From positions 1-50,896 of the forward strand of contig VEQR01000014.1 of assembly GCA_018883125.1 (NCBI GenBank): 50,896 nucleotides of DNA. Reading direction: 5' to 3'. Shown piece by piece: positions 25,662 through 34,228 of the stretch (its first letter is position 1; each line of letters starts with the position of its first letter). The position numbers and the translations under genes are program-made. The stretch comes from Candidatus Kapaibacterium sp. (GTDB lineage Bacteria > Bacteroidota > Ignavibacteria > Kapaibacteriales > Kapaibacteriaceae). The notes beneath the pieces were generated by a model that did not search any database, had not been told where the DNA came from, and was given only the letters and a program-made list of their open reading frames with translations.

Positions 25662-27677
25662 TCAAGGCACCTTTGTTTTCAACTCGATAACTACCGTTCT
25701 ATTGGAAGCCCGGCCTTCCGGCAGCTGATTCGGAAACTGAGGTGATGTCTCACCCTGACCGTCGATGGAGACAGATCCGACGCCAAGAGCACGCGCTACC
25801 TCCCTAGCTCTGCGCAGAGAAAGGTCTCGATTATACTCGTCGGACCCCATTATATCGGTCATGCCGATAATGGAAACACTCGTTTGCGGGGTAAGCCGAG
25901 ATCTGATGATGTTGATGATTTGGCGGTGCTGTTCCCCAAGACCGGCGTTGTTAAAGTCAAAGAGTACGAGCCCGTATCGCTCAATGAGCATGTCTCCGGA
26001 GCGCTCGGCACGCCACTTGTCCATAGACTGCTGCCGAATGGGCACGGTCACCTTTTGGGTGGCCTTTTGACCCGACGTGTCCGTGGCGCTCACGCGGACT
26101 TCAAGACTCGATGACGTCGATGGGGCAACCAGGGATGAAAGATCGATCTCATCTGAGCTCCTTGTCGAAGCCACCTGACGGGGAACACTCATGCGGGAAT
26201 CACCGACGAGTACCTCGCTCTGTACCTCAGCAAGAGCTGGCGTAGCGATTGAATCCACGATACGGATGCGTCGCGGCCACACGGTAACATCTGTTGTACC
26301 AACAGTTATTGGCGCCATCACGGCAAAGTCAGTACAGGACACTTCGACACGTTGATTTTCTTCTATAGCAAGGGGCTTCTGGGAGCTGTCAGAGGCCCGC
26401 GTTGCGGGGAAGAGTGAGGTACCTGTAACGAGGTCGATCCTATCCGGATCCACACCGAGTTCGATGAGCTTCTCGCGGACCGATTCCGCACGACGTCGAG
26501 CAAGCTCAGCCCCCTGATCCTTGGGTGTGTTTGCCGTCATCCCCCCAATCCGCAGCCGGGCCTTCGGCCGCGTTCGTATGCGCGCTGCAATGATCGCCAG
26601 CTCGCCGTGAAGGGCTTCAAGGGGTGTTAGCGATAACGTATCACGCAAGGCCCGTGCAATTCCATCGATGTAGCGCTGGGGAATCGACGATGATCCCTCT
26701 TCGAAATAGACATTGCCCAGCATAGGGTGCAACGTGCGGACAAATATCTCGCGACGATTGATCACCGGGTTCTTTGTTGTGGTACCGTCATCGTTCACAC
26801 CAAGGATCTCCAGGCTGATCTTTGGTGGGGTCTGATCAGTTGTCCTCTTGGTCTCGGTAACGATCGGCGGAACCGCAGGCTTGGTTGTTCGAGGAGGCGC
26901 AGATGGCATCTCGGTAACGGCTGGGGCAGACCAGCCGATGCCAACCGAAAGACGCGCGGCATGAGGGTACCAGTTTGCCCCCTGAGACACCGGCGTCAAT
27001 GCATAGGAAAAGGACACCTCTGGCATCATGTGAATGCTCTGCGATGCGTTGAGCGGGAATGTCCATCCGAGGGCACCGGTTAAGGCCACGCTGGCAAGTG
27101 GAGTGGATGGAATATCACCCGTGTTGCTGATCCATATCCTGCCGGTATTGAGGAACGAACCGAAATCCGCGGGTTCGGCAAGAGTTTCCGACTGCTGGAA
27201 CGTAGAGCTGACGGGAACACCGATGCGCGGACCAATCATAAACCGTCCTCGGGAGGAGATACCAATTGCCAGCAATGGTTCGAGAACAATGTGCACCTGT
27301 TTGGCACTGAGTTCATGGCGGAAGATTGCCGGAACAACCCGCGGCGTATCTCGCACATCAGCGACGAAGGACCGCTCGTCGTAGGTGAATCCGACGGCAT
27401 CGTAGGACATCATTAAACGGCCGACGACGGACAGGGACTTTGAAAGGGGGCGATTCATCCACCCGCCAAACTGAAATCCCACACCCGATCCTCCGGTGAA
27501 CGTAGGACAGCATGAGGGAAAGTCACCGAGCTGCCGAAACTCGGCAGAAGGAATATTCAGAGCAGCCCCTGCAATGATGCCGAGGTCTTGAGCTGATACA
27601 GTGACGGCTCGCGACGAGAACATCAACAGCAGAGCAGCCATTATGGAGGGCAAAAGCCCTAGGATGCGAAGGTTCAT
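25662..27677 (-). CDS. Twin OmpA-domain outer-membrane protein (copy A)
   Basis: A 671-residue envelope protein with the same plan as the gene at 19200-21218: signal peptide (about 1-30, ending VTVSAQ), a beta-rich N-terminal region with CCPTFTGGSG near residue 55, a Pro-rich linker (about 255-285), a first degenerate OmpA-like domain (about 315-455, ELARRRAESVREKL), an Ig-like segment and a C-terminal OmpA-like domain (about 565-671) with the intact NRDLSLRRAREV pattern. It probably links outer membrane and peptidoglycan. The ATG at 27677 is taken because the signal peptide starts there; GGAG is 12 bases upstream, rather far. It is separated by 94 bases from the VWA/WD40 gene, with no terminator visible, so it probably heads the operon. 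Confidence 0.83.
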   Translation of the reverse strand: MNLRILGLLPSIMAALLLMFSSRAVTVSAQDLGIIAGAALNIPSAEFRQLGDFPSCCPTFTGGSGVGFQFGGWMNRPLSKSLSVVGRLMMSYDAVGFTYDERSFVADVRDTPRVVPAIFRHELSAKQVHIVLEPLLAIGISSRGRFMIGPRIGVPVSSTFQQSETLAEPADFGSFLNTGRIWISNTGDIPSTPLASVALTGALGWTFPLNASQSIHMMPEVSFSYALTPVSQGANWYPHAARLSVGIGWSAPAVTEMPSAPPRTTKPAVPPIVTETKRTTDQTPPKISLEILGVNDDGTTTKNPVINRREIFVRTLHPMLGNVYFEEGSSSIPQRYIDGIARALRDTLSLTPLEALHGELAIIAARIRTRPKARLRIGGMTANTPKDQGAELARRRAESVREKLIELGVDPDRIDLVTGTSLFPATRASDSSQKPLAIEENQRVEVSCTDFAVMAPITVGTTDVTVWPRRIRIVDSIATPALAEVQSEVLVGDSRMSVPRQVASTRSSDEIDLSSLVAPSTSSSLEVRVSATDTSGQKATQKVTVPIRQQSMDKWRAERSGDMLIERYGLVLFDFNNAGLGEQHRQIINIIRSRLTPQTSVSIIGMTDIMGSDEYNRDLSLRRAREVARALGVGSVSIDGQGETSPQFPNQLPEGRASNRTVVIELKTKVP

Positions 27678-27741
27678 GGTCGAGGATGACTCCAATATAT
27701 CCCGTCTATGAGCATCCACACGACCATTTCGTGACAGTTAC

Positions 27742-28398
27742 CTACGGTGAAACTTGCGCCGAGGGGCAGAGGTCGGAAATGACGCAGTCCGAGCATCGCG
27801 GACGTAGGGCAATGCAGGCACGTCGGCCATGATTGATGATAAGTCGGTCAAACTCGTTCCACCTCGATGAGTCGAGAATCTCCATGAGCGCAAACTCGAT
27901 CTTCACGGCATCCTTTGTGGAGACAAACCCAAGCAGGTTTGAAATCCTTGTCACGTGAGTGTCAACCGTTAACCCCGGTATTTCAAAGCAGTTACTCAAC
28001 ACGCAGTTGGCAGTCTTCCGGCCAACGCCCGGCAGAGTCACCAGCTCCTCCAAGGTTTTCGGAACCTGGCCCCCAAAGCGATCCTGAAGCTGCAGGCAGC
28101 ATTCCCTGATATGACGGGCCTTGTTCTTGTAGAAGCCGGTGGAGCGTATGTCCTCTTCGAGCTGCTCGACGGGTGCCAGTGCGTAGTCTGTCGCAGTCTT
28201 GTACTTCGCAAAAAGAGCTGGTGTCACCATGTTTACCCGCTCGTCTGTACACTGAGCAGACAGGATTGTGGCAATGAGCAGCTCCAGAGGGTTTGTAAAG
28301 TCGAGACCGACCCGGGCATCGGGATAGGCCGCGGCCAAACGGTCAAGGATCTCATTGAGACGATTTGTTTTTGTCGCCTTACTCTCACGTCGTGCCAT
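27742..28398 (-). CDS. nth: Endonuclease III (DNA glycosylase/AP lyase)
   Basis: A 218-residue base-excision repair enzyme that removes oxidised pyrimidines and cuts at abasic sites. The helix-hairpin-helix is LPGVGRKTANCVL with the catalytic Lys at 128, and the catalytic Asp is residue 146 in VDTHVTR. The four iron-sulfur ligands are Cys195, 202, 205 and 211 with the standard C-X6-C-X2-C-X5-C spacing. The length is typical. It follows the GT2 gene with a 14-base overlap, so they share a transcript. It is intact in every visible respect. Confidence 0.97.
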   Translation of the reverse strand: MARRESKATKTNRLNEILDRLAAAYPDARVGLDFTNPLELLIATILSAQCTDERVNMVTPALFAKYKTATDYALAPVEQLEEDIRSTGFYKNKARHIRECCLQLQDRFGGQVPKTLEELVTLPGVGRKTANCVLSNCFEIPGLTVDTHVTRISNLLGFVSTKDAVKIEFALMEILDSSRWNEFDRLIINHGRRACIALRPRCSDCVISDLCPSAQVSP

Positions 28399-29017
28399 AG
28401 GTCCTCGTCAATGCATCAGGTGAATCGCGATAATAGCGGTATGATGGATGGTCGGTGCGGGCGATCAACGTACCCGAACTCGCCACACGTTCAAAAAATT
28501 CGGCATCATCACCATACTCCAGTTCCGAAAATAGTCCGACTCTCGTAAAGAGGTCACGCCTCACCACAAAGGTCCCGCCAATGACGCAGTCGTCAAGATG
28601 GATCCACTGCTCCGGATCGAATCGGTCGCGTACCATGGCATCCCCAATGATCTCCACGCCCCCATGCAGCAGCTGAACATCCGTGTTCGAGAGCAGCATT
28701 TCACGTCGGCTCGAGAGGTGATCGGCACGATACTCGTCATCGCTGTCCAGGAACGTTACGAAGAGCCCCTTTGCATATCCAATTCCAGAATTTCGAGAAC
28801 GTGCCACTCCAACATGGTCATTTCGGAAATACCGAAATCGCTCGTCGCCGTCGGTGTATTTTTGCACCACCTGTTCGGTGTCATCAGTTGACCCATCGTC
28901 GATGATGATCGCTTCCCAGTCCAGCTCTTGCTGAAGCACGAGAGATTGGAGTGCACGTTGAATGAGATGAGCACGCTGGTAGGTGCAGATGATCACACTG
29001 AAGAAGGGTACCGTCAT
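28385..29017 (-). CDS. Family 2 glycosyltransferase
   Basis: A 210-residue GT-A enzyme. FFSVIICTYQRAHLIQRAL is the usual N-terminal nucleotide-binding start, IIIDDGSTDDTE the first acidic motif, GVARSRNSGIGYAKG the conserved helix and FLDSDDEY the DXD metal site; GGTFVVRRDLF and GDDAEFFERV follow, where the catalytic base (ED-like pair) lies. No membrane helix is present, so it is probably a cytoplasmic enzyme making lipopolysaccharide or exopolysaccharide linkages. The start at 29017 is chosen because the conserved domain begins within five residues; no ribosome-binding site is visible. It is divergent from rsmG with 47 bases between the starts. Confidence 0.88.
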   Translation of the reverse strand: MTVPFFSVIICTYQRAHLIQRALQSLVLQQELDWEAIIIDDGSTDDTEQVVQKYTDGDERFRYFRNDHVGVARSRNSGIGYAKGLFVTFLDSDDEYRADHLSSRREMLLSNTDVQLLHGGVEIIGDAMVRDRFDPEQWIHLDDCVIGGTFVVRRDLFTRVGLFSELEYGDDAEFFERVASSGTLIARTDHPSYRYYRDSPDALTRTYGTT

Positions 29018-29023
29018 ATGATG

Positions 29024-29031
29024 CGAAACTA
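29024..29031 (-). promoter_or_regulatory. Near-consensus -7 box before the GT2 gene
   Basis: Reading on the minus strand, TAGTTTCG differs from TAnnTTTG at one fixed base and ends 6 bases before the ATG at 29017. No matching -33 box is obvious. If used, the mRNA would have a leader of only one or two bases, consistent with the lack of a ribosome-binding site. Confidence 0.3.
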
Positions 29032-29064
29032 CGACCTCATCACACCGAACCAGATGTCTGCCCC

Positions 29065-29730
29065 ATGTCGATGACTCCACTTGACTTCTGGACAACGTGC
29101 TCAGCAAATGATATCATCATCGGCAAAGAACAGGTCGATGCGCTGCAGCGATATCATGATGAGCTGATCTACTGGAATGCCAAGGTTAACATGATCTCCC
29201 GCAAGGACGAGCAGAACGTCTGGGATCGTCATATTCTGCACTCACTGACCATCCTTAAATACGTCCCGATAAAGCAGAAGGCACGCGTTCTGGATGTTGG
29301 CACCGGAGGGGGCTTGCCGGGCATTCCGATCAAGATCGCACGGCCCGATCTGAAGATGCTCCTTGTGGACTCCATCCGGAAAAAGGCAACAATGACAGCG
29401 ATGTTCGCACAGCATACAATGCTAAAGGATGTCGATGTGCGCGCCGCACGCGCGGAGGATCTTGCCGCCGAAGCCCACTATAAGGGCTCGTTCGACGTTG
29501 TTATCTCGCGCGCTGTTGCCCGCACTGCCACATTGCTGGACTGGGTTCGCCCCCTGATCAAACCGTCCGCCGTCTGTGCCTTCCTTAAAGGGGGAGACCT
29601 AGACGAAGAGATCAGCGAGGCACTGGCTCAGCATAAGGGGGTGCGCATCGAGGTTATCCCGTTGGAGATCTTCGGTGTTCCCTCGTTTACTCAAGATGAA
29701 AAAAAGGTTGTCGTGTGTCGATTCTCCTAA
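29065..29730 (+). CDS. rsmG: 16S rRNA (guanine527-N7)-methyltransferase
   Basis: A 221-residue SAM-dependent methyltransferase that modifies G527 of 16S rRNA. The order of motifs is typical: LIYWNAKVNMISRKD, DRHILHSLTIL, SAM-binding loop VLDVGTGGGLPGIPIKI (about residues 73-89), SIRKKATMTAMFA, DVVISRAVA and FLKGGDLDEE. The length is normal. ATG codons at 29065 and 29071 are both possible. Its 3' end overlaps the DUF4159 gene by 16 bases, which places it at the head of a four-gene plus-strand operon. The partner gene mnmG, often adjacent elsewhere, is not here. Confidence 0.96.
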   Translation: MSMTPLDFWTTCSANDIIIGKEQVDALQRYHDELIYWNAKVNMISRKDEQNVWDRHILHSLTILKYVPIKQKARVLDVGTGGGLPGIPIKIARPDLKMLLVDSIRKKATMTAMFAQHTMLKDVDVRAARAEDLAAEAHYKGSFDVVISRAVARTATLLDWVRPLIKPSAVCAFLKGGDLDEEISEALAQHKGVRIEVIPLEIFGVPSFTQDEKKVVVCRFS

Positions 29731-30386
29731 GCGTCATTTCCTTCATCTGCATCGGGACGATAGCAGCGGCTCAGACCGCCCCGGCTTCGGGTTCGGCTGT
29801 AAAGGTCGCCCGCGTGAAGTATTCCGGAGGTGGGGATTGGTATAATGATCCAAGTGCCGAGATCAACCTGCTCAAGTACGTTCGGGCGCACACGTCGATC
29901 GCTGTGGAACCGGTCTATGAGTATGTGGACCTTGGAACAGACAATCTGTTCCTCTACCCCGTGCTCTTTATGACGGGTCATGGCACGGTGAGCTTTACCG
30001 ATGCCGAACTGCGAAATCTTCGGGCGTATCTGACAAATGGCGGATTCCTCTACATCGACGATGACTACGGAATGGATGAATCCGTCCGCCGTGAACTCAA
30101 GCGGGTGTTTCCCGATCAGCAGCTTCGAGAACTTCCATTTTCGCACCCGCTGTATCATGCTCACTTTGACTTCCCCAAGGGGCTTCCTAAGATCCACGAG
30201 CATGACAATAAGTCACCGGAAGGTTTAGCACTGTTTCATGACGGCAAAGTCTGCGTCTTCTACACCTACGAAACCAATCCCAGCGATGGCTGGGCAGATC
30301 CGGAAGTTCACAACGATCCACCCGAGCGTCGTGAAACAGCACTGAAGATTGGAACAAACATTATCGTGTATGCACTTTCTCGATGA
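29715..30386 (+). CDS. DUF4159 domain exported protein
   Basis: A 223-residue protein with a signal peptide (residues 1-19, IAAAQ cleavage region) and one DUF4159 domain: VARVKYSGGGDWYNDP, LFMTGHGTVSFTDAELRNLR, GGFLYIDDDYGMDESVRREL and FSHPLYHAHFDFPKG are its usual blocks. DUF4159 has a glutamine-amidotransferase-like fold, but no catalytic triad is evident and no enzymatic role is established. The GTG start lies inside rsmG. The stop overlaps the next gene's start as ATGA. In other bacteria this domain occurs with DUF4175, MoxR and DUF58/BatA genes; here only the DUF4175-like partner is present. Confidence 0.88.
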   Translation: MSILLSVISFICIGTIAAAQTAPASGSAVKVARVKYSGGGDWYNDPSAEINLLKYVRAHTSIAVEPVYEYVDLGTDNLFLYPVLFMTGHGTVSFTDAELRNLRAYLTNGGFLYIDDDYGMDESVRRELKRVFPDQQLRELPFSHPLYHAHFDFPKGLPKIHEHDNKSPEGLALFHDGKVCVFYTYETNPSDGWADPEVHNDPPERRETALKIGTNIIVYALSR

Positions 30387-33300
30387 GCAGTCGTTCAATG
30401 AACTCCGCTAGAGTGCCCATCACAAGACGCCTGACCTCGGTCATCCGGCGTGAACAGGCCTACCACATGATGCGTGGCATTGCAACATCATGCGCGGCGG
30501 CCTGTGGTCTTGCGCTGGTGACAACGCTGCTCGAATCATGGTTCCAGATGGGCGTGCCACTGCGCACACTGATGTGGTGGTGCTCAGTGCTCTGCATCAG
30601 TGCCGTTCTGGGTGTAACCACCGTTCCCTCAATTTTACGATTACTCGGTCTGCTTCCTGTCGAAAACGCCGAACAGGCTGCCTTGCGCGTTGGTGCGGTA
30701 TACCCGGAAATCAGCGACGCTCTGAGCAACGCTCTGCAACTCACGCGCGATTCTGCCGCGCCAAGTGATTTGGCCGAAGCGGCCTTTGATATTGCAGCAT
30801 CCGTCAGTGCTGACAAGGATTTCTCCACCATCATTGATCGCCGTCCTGTGCGGAAGGCGTTTCTCTGGATGTTGACGCTTGCCTGCGTCTTCACGATTGG
30901 ACTGAATATCTGGCCCGGAGTTATCGGTGCGGCCTGGGAGCGTGTTCTGCATTACGATACGTCGTACGTGCCACCGGCCCCTTTCAGGCTAGCGGTAAGG
31001 GGTATGCAGGATACCGTTATGCGTGGTGCTTCATCGTCTGTGCTCATCACCGCACATGGGACGCCACCAGAGACCATCACGCTGAACATTCGTGAGAAGG
31101 GGGCTAGCCAATTCACGCAGCACACGCTTCGGCGCGATTCCGCGAACGTATACTCGTTCCTGTTTGCGGGGCTCACACAGTCCGTCGAGTTCTTTGCTGA
31201 GAGTCCGTGGTTGGATACAAGGGTGACGAGCGACACGGACGCTATCGTTGTGATTGATCGTCCTCTTATTCGAGCACTAAGCGGCTCGATTACGCCACCG
31301 TCCTATACACGTCTTGCGGCGTCGCGGTTAGACGCAACTCATGCAGACGTGACAGCCATCGCCGGATCATCGGTGAGGCTTCTAGTTGAGAGTAACAAAG
31401 AACTCAAGCGAGCATTCATCGTGCTGCACGGCGCGGGGAACGACTCATTGACGTCTGACTCGACCGTGGTTGAGATGACGACCAACGGAAACTCTGCGTC
31501 AGGGGGCTTCCAGGTCCGCCGCTCAGGGTCATACACGATCCGGCTTGTCGACCGCGATGGTACAACCAATCTCGATCCTTTGCGTGCGGGCATTGTTGCT
31601 CTGACAGACTCGTATCCAATGATCTCGCTCACATCACCCCGTGAGAATGTCGTTCTGCGTCAGGTAGCCGTTTTACCGATCGATGTATCGGTGAGCGACG
31701 ATTTTGGATTCTCTTCGCTGAAACTTTTCTACCGTCTTACCGCTTCACGATACGCTCTGCCGGAGAAGAGTTTCCGTTCCGTTGCCGTGCCACTCAGTGC
31801 TGGCGTAACATCTCAGGATGTGCGCTACGTTTGGGATCTGGCAAAGGTGGACATGACTCCAGAGGACACCTACGAATTCTATCTTGAGGTTGCTGATAAC
31901 GACGTTGTGGGCGGTCCGAAGACGGCAAAGACAACAACAATCTCCGTTCGAATGCCATCACTCGATGAAGTGTTTGCCGAGACTGACCGCCAGCAGAATG
32001 ACATCCGCAAAGAGATGAAGAATCTTGCCAAGGAGGCCGAAGACATAAAGAAGGAGGCTGAGCAGTTGCAGCGAGAGCTGCAGAAACAGCAGTCAAAGCA
32101 ACAGATGGAAGCTTCGTGGGCCGACAAAAAAAAGGCCGAAGACCTTGTCAAACGTCAGCAGGAGCTCGAACAGAAGATGGAGAAGATGGCCGACAAGGTG
32201 CAGGAAATGACCGACAAACTGCGCGACAACAAGGCTATCTCAGAAGAGACCCTCAAAAAATACCAGGAGCTTCAGAAGCTCATGCGGGAGGTCAAGAACC
32301 CGGACCTTGCTCGTATGCAGGAGCAGATGCGAAAGAGCATGGAAGAGATCGCGCCTGAGGAGCTTCAGCGAATGATGAAGGACTTCAAGTTCAATGAAGA
32401 GGAGTTTCGGAAGAACCTCGACCGTCAGCTCTCGCTGCTCAAGAGAATGCAGGCCGAGCAGAAGACGGATGAACTCTCTAAGAGGGCCGAAGAACTTGCT
32501 CGAAAGCAGGATGAGCTTCGACAGCGCACAGAGCAGGCAAATCCGAACAACAAGGCCGAAAATCAGCGTCTTGCCGAAGAGCAGAAGCGCCTCCAGGAAG
32601 AGCTAGACAAGCTTGCACAGGAATCCAAGGAGCTAGAGCAGCTCATGAAGGAGATCGGACAGGACATGCCGCAGGAGAAGATGCAGCAGGCCCAGAAGGA
32701 TCTCAATTCCTCGGAGACGAAGGAACAGATGGACAAGGCCGAACAGCAGATGCGGGACGGACAGAACGATAAGGCGTCGGAACAGCAGTCGCAGGCATCG
32801 AAGAATCTGCAGCGATTTGCCCAGCAGATGAAGAACATGAAACGCGAAATGCGTCGCAACAGCCAGCGCGAGGCAATGCGTCAGATGCAAAAGAATACGG
32901 AGGACCTTCTGCAGCTTTCAAAACAGCAGGAGGCTCTTCGTGAGCAGATGAAGGGGCTTGACCCGAATTCCATGCAGATGTCGCAGCTCGCTCAGCAGCA
33001 GCAGCGACTTCAAGAGTCGATGCAGAACATCGCCAACAACATGATGCAGCTCGGTCAAAAGTCCACCTCCGTTTCACCGGAGATGGCTCAGGACATGGGT
33101 GACGCATTACAGTCGATGCGCGACGCCATGAAGGCCATGGCAGATCGCAACAGCATGCAGGCCACGCAGTCACAGTCGAGCGCACTGAGTGCCATGAACG
33201 GAGCAGCGGCGAAGATGGGTAGCGCCATGGCGCAGATGATGCAAGGCGAGGGGGCTGGCCAAGGCGGCAACGGACAAACACCCGGACAAGGTGAAGGGCG

Positions 33301-33859
33301 CGGCATGAGCCCCTTTCAACGCCTTCAGCAGCTTGCCGATCAGCAGCAGTCGATCAATAACGGAATGAATCGTGTTGGTCAAAGCGGACAGATGTCGGAG
33401 CAGCAGCGCGCAGAAATGGGACGACTTGCAGCACAGCAGGGGAAGGCGCTTAAGTCTCTCCAGGAGATCGAAGAGCAGAAGAAGAACGCTTCGGGACAGA
33501 AGCAACCGCTGGGCGACCTGAACCGCATTGCCAAGGACATGGAAGAGGTGATGTCAGACATGCAAACAGGCAATATCACCTCGGATACGCGACTGCGCCA
33601 AGAGCGAATCTTATCTCGCTTGCTGGATGCTTCGCGATCAATGAACGAGCGAGACTACGAGAAGAACCGTGAGTCGTTCACCGGAAAGGATGTCGAAAAG
33701 CGTTCTCCCGCGGAACTTGAGATACAGCGCCAGCAGATGATGTCGCGCTCGAATATTGAGCAGCTGCGTCAGGGCTACACCGCCGATTATGAGAACATCA
33801 TCCGTCAATACTTTGAAGCACTGCAACGTCAGCGGTTAACGCAAGGGAAAGCCCCATGA
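30383..33859 (+). CDS. DUF4175-like membrane protein with long Gln-rich coiled coil
   Basis: A 1158-residue protein. Three hydrophobic segments (about residues 29-53, 64-92 and 159-183) anchor it. Residues about 185-525 form an extracytoplasmic beta-rich region with sandwich-like repeats (FRLAVRGMQDTVM, DFGFSSLKLFYRL). From about 528 to 900 comes a heptad-rich coiled coil very rich in Gln, Lys, Glu and Met (EQLQRELQKQQ, EKMADKVQEMTDKL). Beyond it is a Met/Gln/Gly-rich linker with GAGQGGNGQTPGQGEG and a short charged helical end. It resembles DUF4175 proteins coupled to DUF4159. It probably forms a large envelope scaffold; enzymatic function is not suggested. Start and stop both overlap neighbours as ATGA. 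Confidence 0.8.
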   Translation: MSSRSMNSARVPITRRLTSVIRREQAYHMMRGIATSCAAACGLALVTTLLESWFQMGVPLRTLMWWCSVLCISAVLGVTTVPSILRLLGLLPVENAEQAALRVGAVYPEISDALSNALQLTRDSAAPSDLAEAAFDIAASVSADKDFSTIIDRRPVRKAFLWMLTLACVFTIGLNIWPGVIGAAWERVLHYDTSYVPPAPFRLAVRGMQDTVMRGASSSVLITAHGTPPETITLNIREKGASQFTQHTLRRDSANVYSFLFAGLTQSVEFFAESPWLDTRVTSDTDAIVVIDRPLIRALSGSITPPSYTRLAASRLDATHADVTAIAGSSVRLLVESNKELKRAFIVLHGAGNDSLTSDSTVVEMTTNGNSASGGFQVRRSGSYTIRLVDRDGTTNLDPLRAGIVALTDSYPMISLTSPRENVVLRQVAVLPIDVSVSDDFGFSSLKLFYRLTASRYALPEKSFRSVAVPLSAGVTSQDVRYVWDLAKVDMTPEDTYEFYLEVADNDVVGGPKTAKTTTISVRMPSLDEVFAETDRQQNDIRKEMKNLAKEAEDIKKEAEQLQRELQKQQSKQQMEASWADKKKAEDLVKRQQELEQKMEKMADKVQEMTDKLRDNKAISEETLKKYQELQKLMREVKNPDLARMQEQMRKSMEEIAPEELQRMMKDFKFNEEEFRKNLDRQLSLLKRMQAEQKTDELSKRAEELARKQDELRQRTEQANPNNKAENQRLAEEQKRLQEELDKLAQESKELEQLMKEIGQDMPQEKMQQAQKDLNSSETKEQMDKAEQQMRDGQNDKASEQQSQASKNLQRFAQQMKNMKREMRRNSQREAMRQMQKNTEDLLQLSKQQEALREQMKGLDPNSMQMSQLAQQQQRLQESMQNIANNMMQLGQKSTSVSPEMAQDMGDALQSMRDAMKAMADRNSMQATQSQSSALSAMNGAAAKMGSAMAQMMQGEGAGQGGNGQTPGQGEGRGMSPFQRLQQLADQQQSINNGMNRVGQSGQMSEQQRAEMGRLAAQQGKALKSLQEIEEQKKNASGQKQPLGDLNRIAKDMEEVMSDMQTGNITSDTRLRQERILSRLLDASRSMNERDYEKNRESFTGKDVEKRSPAELEIQRQQMMSRSNIEQLRQGYTADYENIIRQYFEALQRQRLTQGKAP

Positions 33860-34212
33860 CGCGCATAGTCATCCTGAGCTTTGTGCAGTCTGCCCTTGCC
33901 GTTGGCGGCATAGGCATGCTACATAGTGTTCTTGACGGTAAGCCGCAGTCAGTGATTGATACGCTTCAGACGCTGGTGTGTTTTCGTGGCATTGCAGGAT
34001 CCGGACTACTACTACTGGGCTTTGTGGTGATGTCGTACATGCTCACACTGACAAAGGCCTCGGTGTTTATCCCGCTGAATACCGCAACGACATTCATCCT
34101 TACGGTGGCCATTGGACTTATCTCTCAGTCAGAAAGGCTGTCCGCGCCACTCATCGTCGGCATGATGCTTGTGCTATCGGGCATCGCCCTCATAGCGACG
34201 CAGCGAGGATAA
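33856..34212 (+). CDS. Four-helix DMT-superfamily-like membrane protein
   Basis: A 118-residue protein with four predicted transmembrane helices (about residues 2-22, 38-60, 67-88 and 95-115). The last two helices with NTATTFILTVAIGLISQSER and GMMLVLSGIALIA resemble one half of drug/metabolite transporter (EamA or SMR type) proteins. SMR transporters function as dimers of such four-helix units, so a small-molecule exporter is plausible. The conserved membrane Glu of EmrE-type SMR pumps is not seen in the first helix, so classical drug efflux is doubtful. It is coupled to the coiled-coil gene by an ATGA overlap and ends the operon, 16 bases before the convergent aldehyde dehydrogenase gene. 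Confidence 0.7.
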   Translation: MTRIVILSFVQSALAVGGIGMLHSVLDGKPQSVIDTLQTLVCFRGIAGSGLLLLGFVVMSYMLTLTKASVFIPLNTATTFILTVAIGLISQSERLSAPLIVGMMLVLSGIALIATQRG

Positions 34213-34228
34213 CAACACTGCTCTCGGC

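Noticed and set aside
32000-33300. Purine- and CAG/AAG-rich stretch as a microsatellite
   Set aside because: Explained by the codons of the Gln/Lys/Glu-rich coiled coil; no exact tandem unit.
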